From CAZTDU01 sp050248795 (GTDB taxonomy: Bacteria; Pseudomonadota; Gammaproteobacteria; Burkholderiales; SG8-39), in the NCBI GenBank assembly GCA_050248795.1, contig JBFWRS010000009.1:1-64000 (forward strand): a stretch of 64,000 nucleotides of DNA, written 5' to 3'. Positions 60,939 to 64,000 of the stretch are shown here, one piece after another (position 1 is the first letter of the stretch; each line of letters opens with the position of its first letter). The notes beneath the pieces are model-generated. The model searched no databases and was not told where the DNA came from. It saw only the letters and a list, made by a program, of their open reading frames with translations. The position numbers and the translations under genes are program-made.

Positions 60939-61973
60939 TCATGCAACCGTCGCCTCCAGCGCCTGCGCCGCCGCGGCAAGCGACGAGGGCCCCACAATGC
61001 GGCCGTCGGCCACAATCGCCTCGCCATCGATCCACAGCGATTGCCTGAAAACAATCCCGTCAGGATGGTTCTCGCCCCCGCCAGGTTCCCACCAGGGCAC
61101 CCCGAGCCCTATCGCATTCGCTCCGACGGTACGGATGTCCTCGATGAATGATTGGCCCGTATAGCGCGCGCCGGGATGGAATCCACAGGTCAGATGAATG
61201 ATCCGTCCATAGCCACCGCCGGTTGCGCGACGCAACGCACGCTCTGTGACACGCTCGTGCACCGGATCGTGTTCGATGCGCCGAATCTCCCCATCTACGT
61301 GCAGGACGATCGGTTTCGAGGTTTGCGTGTAGTACTCGTGAAAAATCGCATCCAGCGCGACGATCCCGCGGACGCTGCCAGGCTCGGGATAGTAGATGCA
61401 GGACCCCGCCACCGTCGCGCTCCCGGGCTGGTCGATAACTCGAGATTTCCTTCCGCCGGGGCGTCCGAGCCGGAACTCGAAATCGGATCCATTGCCCGCG
61501 CTCACCCTCGCTGGCGCGCCCTCGCCTGATGCCATGACGTCGTCGAACGCCGACTGCACGGCGAACAGTGCATCCGCATCCACGGTCGCATACAGCCGCT
61601 GAAGCGACTCCGCCGAGGCATCGCCGAGAAGCAGGTAGCGCGTTCTGGAGCGCCGCATCGCGCGGTCATGCGCACCCGATCCAGCAAGGTACGGGAACGT
61701 CAGGTCGAACCAGACGTCGCTTTCCGCCACTGCAGCTGCCAGCGCATCAGGGACATACGGGTCGGCGAGCTTGCCCTGGTACGGAAGTCGCGGCGCCCGC
61801 AGAAGCAATGCATGCGCCCCCGCCGCAGCACTCGCGGCAAGAACAGCCTCGACCAAAGCCCGGTCACTGACCGAATCTACGGTCACGACCACCGTTTCGC
61901 CATGCCGGACCCGAAAGTGGTCAACCACCAGCAGCTTGGCGGCGCGAGCCGTTTCCAGCGCGGCACCGTTCAT
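60939..61973 (-). CDS. NicX/M29-like metal-dependent ring-cleavage dioxygenase or aminopeptidase family protein
   Basis: A 344-residue protein. The C-terminal half has HLTCGFHPGARY (H266), then IGLGVPWWEPGGGENHPDG with H303 and D305. The HPD motif and an upstream His match the His/His/Asp iron site described for 2,5-dihydroxypyridine 5,6-dioxygenase (NicX), a fold related to M29 aminopeptidases. QSLWIDGEAIVADGRIVGP ends the domain. ATG 61973 overlaps the preceding stop by 4 nt (ATGA), so the longer frame upstream is rejected. With an alpha/beta hydrolase and a Rieske oxygenase in the same transcript, ring cleavage of a dihydroxylated N-heterocycle is a reasonable hypothesis. Peptidase activity is the alternative. 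Confidence 0.75.
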   Translation of the reverse strand: MNGAALETARAAKLLVVDHFRVRHGETVVVTVDSVSDRALVEAVLAASAAAGAHALLLRAPRLPYQGKLADPYVPDALAAAVAESDVWFDLTFPYLAGSGAHDRAMRRSRTRYLLLGDASAESLQRLYATVDADALFAVQSAFDDVMASGEGAPARVSAGNGSDFEFRLGRPGGRKSRVIDQPGSATVAGSCIYYPEPGSVRGIVALDAIFHEYYTQTSKPIVLHVDGEIRRIEHDPVHERVTERALRRATGGGYGRIIHLTCGFHPGARYTGQSFIEDIRTVGANAIGLGVPWWEPGGGENHPDGIVFRQSLWIDGEAIVADGRIVGPSSLAAAAQALEATVA

Positions 61974-62821
61974 CGCGTTTCGGCGCCCATCCGGTCGCGC
62001 AGAAAGTGCGCCAGTACCTCGTTGTAGCGGGCAGGGTGCTCCAGCATTGGAAGGTGCGCGCATCTGTCGAAAACCACCAGATTCGCATTCGGCATGCGCG
62101 CAACCGCCTTCTCCGCGCTTTCCAGGATTCCGCCTTTGTCGTCCCGTCCCCAGACCACCAGTGTCGGTACCCGGAGCGACTCAAGCCGGTCGAGAATGCG
62201 AAACGGACGGAACCGGACCGGGTCGCTCATCTCCGTGACGGCCTCGTCCCAGCATCGGGTCGCCCACTGCTGCGCATAACACAGGGGCAGTACCGCGGCC
62301 AGTTCGCAGGGCACACTTGTCGGATCGTAAACCGTGTACGCCATACGCTGACGCCACTCCTGCGGCGACAGTGCCCCCAGTCCAGGGCGATAGTTGGACA
62401 CGATCCGTCTGACGAATTCGGCAAGTTGCGCCTCCGTGTTGAAAGCCGAACCGCTACCGTTAATCACCAGTCGCCTGACTTCGCACCGGCCACGGAGCAC
62501 TACGTTCGCAGCGACCAGCGCGCCATATGAACTCCCCGAGATCGTCACTGACGCCAGGTCGAGTACGCGGATGGCGGCCTCAAGATGCTCGATCTTGTTC
62601 TTCAGCGTGGCGGGTACGCCCTCTGGCGGGCGAGTAAACCCGTGGCCGAGCATGTCAAGGGCCACGACATAGTGGTTCTCAGCGAGCGCATCGATGTTCC
62701 CGATCCATACTTCCGAGGTCAGGCTGAGTCCATGAAGCAGCAGCAGACCGGGAGCGTCGCGCGGCCCGGCGGACAGGCACCGCGTCGACGTGCCCTCAAT
62801 GTCGAGGAAGCGCGTCTGCAC
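61970..62821 (-). CDS. Alpha/beta hydrolase (NicD / meta-cleavage hydrolase-like)
   Basis: A 283-residue hydrolase. LLLLHGLSLTSEVW gives the oxyanion hole, SGSSYGA the nucleophile S98, VVWGRDDKGG the acid, and CAHLPMLEHP the catalytic His. The LDMLGHGFTRPP segment is typical of C-C and amide-bond hydrolases of aromatic degradation. In the nicotinate pathway NicD, an alpha/beta hydrolase, deformylates the product of NicX, and here the hydrolase gene overlaps the NicX-like gene by 4 nt. The starts and stops show a tight operon: the Rieske stop is 4 nt upstream. Confidence 0.85.
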   Translation of the reverse strand: MQTRFLDIEGTSTRCLSAGPRDAPGLLLLHGLSLTSEVWIGNIDALAENHYVVALDMLGHGFTRPPEGVPATLKNKIEHLEAAIRVLDLASVTISGSSYGALVAANVVLRGRCEVRRLVINGSGSAFNTEAQLAEFVRRIVSNYRPGLGALSPQEWRQRMAYTVYDPTSVPCELAAVLPLCYAQQWATRCWDEAVTEMSDPVRFRPFRILDRLESLRVPTLVVWGRDDKGGILESAEKAVARMPNANLVVFDRCAHLPMLEHPARYNEVLAHFLRDRMGAETR

Positions 62822-62825
62822 CAGG

Positions 62826-63977
62826 TCAGTTCGCGGTGCGAGGAAACATCCGGTCCAGGTAGCTTTTCACCACGTGCTGGACACCGCACTCTATGTCTGC
62901 CATACGTCCGGGCTCGAAGCGTCCCGAGCACAGTCCATTCTGCATGGATTCCAGCATTGCGCTGTCCTCCTGCACGACCTGCTTCTGGAACGCCCGATAG
63001 GCTTCGACGCGCTCGGCGAAGTTCGGCTGGTCGAAGTAGATCTTGGGCAGCAGCGTATAGACAATTATGCGCGCCCGATCAACGCCTAGTGGCCAGATCA
63101 CGTACGGATGCACGGTGTCGACGCGCGCAAAGAGCGTGAAATTTGGCGCGAGTCGCCCCGCCATGGAGAAGTTGTCAGGACGATCTTCCAGCCACGGCGC
63201 CTTGCCGAAGACCGGCTTACGGGAAAACGTGGATGGCCCCGAGTTGTACTCTGCCACGTAGCCACCGTCCGGCCGCGCTTCGAACCGGAACGCATCCGGC
63301 GTGAACAACTTGCCATTCGTCCCACGGTGAACCACGTTGACGTGGTACAGATCGATGAGGTTCTCAACCACCAGCTTCCAGTTGCAGTCGACCTCCGAGA
63401 CGGTCTTGACGGCCAGCGCGCACTCCTCCTGCCGCAGGAAATCGAAGTCCTGCTCCAGCTGGCGGACTCCGACGGAGAACTCCGGTGCAGTGTCGCTGAA
63501 GTTGACGAAGATCCATCCCTTCCAAAGGGTGAGGCGAACTGGAGGGAGTCGGCAGCTTGCCGGGTCGAAGCGCTCGCTGGTACCCATGTGCGGCGCGCCA
63601 ACGAGTCGGCCATGGTGGTCGTAGGTCCAGCCATGGAACGGACAGGTAAACGCACGTTTGTTGCCACTGCCGCTCGCCACCTCAACGCCGCGATGCGCGC
63701 AGATGTTCGAGAAGGCATTCACCGATCCGTCTTCCGCGCGCGCGACCAGCAAAGGCTCCCCGACGATGCGCAGGGCCATGTAGTCCCCTGCATTGGCGAC
63801 TTCCTCCTCCCGGCCGACACATAGCCAGTCGCGCATGAAAATCTCGGCTCGCTCGCGCTCGTAGACTTCGGGGGAGGTATAGATGAATCCGGGCGCATGG
63901 CGCGCCTCCGATACCGGGCGATGCGTCGCCTCGAAGGGCGACTGCTGCAGGACAGCAACGGGCTGGGTACGGGACAT
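62826..63977 (-). CDS. Rieske aromatic-ring-hydroxylating oxygenase, alpha subunit
   Basis: A 383-residue protein. The Rieske cluster is bound by C93 and H95 (CAHRG) and C112 and H115 (CPFHGW). The mononuclear iron site is NLIDLYHVNVVH with D209, H212 and H217. Length and spacing fit alpha subunits that act without a beta subunit or with one encoded elsewhere. No ferredoxin or reductase gene is beside it; the fpr at 25855 is far away. It would mono- or dihydroxylate an aromatic or heteroaromatic ring and is the first gene of the three-gene operon with the hydrolase and NicX-like genes. Confidence 0.92.
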   Translation of the reverse strand: MSRTQPVAVLQQSPFEATHRPVSEARHAPGFIYTSPEVYERERAEIFMRDWLCVGREEEVANAGDYMALRIVGEPLLVARAEDGSVNAFSNICAHRGVEVASGSGNKRAFTCPFHGWTYDHHGRLVGAPHMGTSERFDPASCRLPPVRLTLWKGWIFVNFSDTAPEFSVGVRQLEQDFDFLRQEECALAVKTVSEVDCNWKLVVENLIDLYHVNVVHRGTNGKLFTPDAFRFEARPDGGYVAEYNSGPSTFSRKPVFGKAPWLEDRPDNFSMAGRLAPNFTLFARVDTVHPYVIWPLGVDRARIIVYTLLPKIYFDQPNFAERVEAYRAFQKQVVQEDSAMLESMQNGLCSGRFEPGRMADIECGVQHVVKSYLDRMFPRTAN

Positions 63978-64000
63978 GTTCGGAACCCCGGCAATGTAGT

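Noticed and set aside
1..64000. tRNA, rRNA, riboswitch or CRISPR elements
   Set aside because: No recognisable cloverleaf, rRNA core sequence, riboswitch consensus or repeat-spacer pattern was found by reading. A covariance-model scan could still reveal small RNAs.

Overview
The window is high-GC (roughly two-thirds G+C by eye), densely coded bacterial DNA with short gaps and many 4-nt start/stop overlaps. Three copies of secreted substrate-binding protein genes, two clearly Bug/TctC type, together with acyl-CoA catabolism, an Lrp remnant, a two-partner secretion locus and DUF3301/DUF6279 proteins, point to a betaproteobacterium, probably Burkholderiales or an uncultured relative. No tRNA, rRNA or CRISPR array was seen.

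Layout. (i) 1-1.9 kb: the start of an exported protein and an acyl-CoA synthetase. (ii) 1.99-4.07 kb: a scar. An inverted duplication of a divergent lrp/aminotransferase promoter region flanks fragments of an IS5-like transposase, an IS91-type transposase and an AMP-ligase. (iii) 4.07-13.6 kb, plus strand: SufS/CsdA-like PLP enzyme, alanine dehydrogenase, two VOC proteins, an MDR oxidoreductase, a thioesterase, two tandem substrate-binding proteins, and an ABC ATPase and permease. An MFS transporter and a short MetE-like protein follow (to 15.9 kb). (iv) 15.9-21.3 kb: Bug protein, TauD/TfdA dioxygenase, ABM monooxygenase, gamma-glutamyltransferase and sulfatase. (v) 21.4-39.2 kb: one TPR gene, then sixteen consecutive minus-strand genes. 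They run from a Bug protein and amidohydrolase through acyl-CoA ligase, enoyl-CoA hydratase, a cell-wall amidase, MaoC, cyclase, SDR and GMC oxidoreductase to a ferredoxin reductase and a four-PAS GGDEF-EAL protein. (vi) 39.4-43.6 kb, plus strand: bifunctional hydratase/3-hydroxyacyl-CoA dehydrogenase, dienelactone-hydrolase-like protein and thiolase. (vii) 43.6-57.0 kb: a large BTAD/AAA/TPR regulator divergent from a locus of small ORF, TpsA exoprotein, large FecR-domain protein and TpsB transporter. (viii) 57.0-59.6 kb: divergent zinc alcohol dehydrogenase and aldehyde dehydrogenase. (ix) 59.7-60.2 kb: two small possible DNA-binding proteins. (x) 60.3-64 kb: a MarR regulator facing a Rieske oxygenase / alpha-beta hydrolase / NicX-like operon.

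How the genes may work together. Much of the window is catabolic: uptake by periplasmic binding proteins, ring or chain opening by oxygenases and hydrolases, CoA activation, then beta-oxidation. In region (iii) a cysteine-desulfurase-type enzyme would release alanine, which the adjacent alanine dehydrogenase (all four catalytic residues present) could convert to pyruvate and ammonia. In region (x) the NicX-like and NicD-like pair beside a MarR gene recalls nicotinate and hydroxypicolinate pathways, with a Rieske oxygenase where a flavin monooxygenase would be expected. Region (vii) is the least ordinary: the exoprotein and its transporter are separated by a 1069-residue exported FecR protein with its own internal repeats. 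These pathway links are inferences from gene order and motifs.
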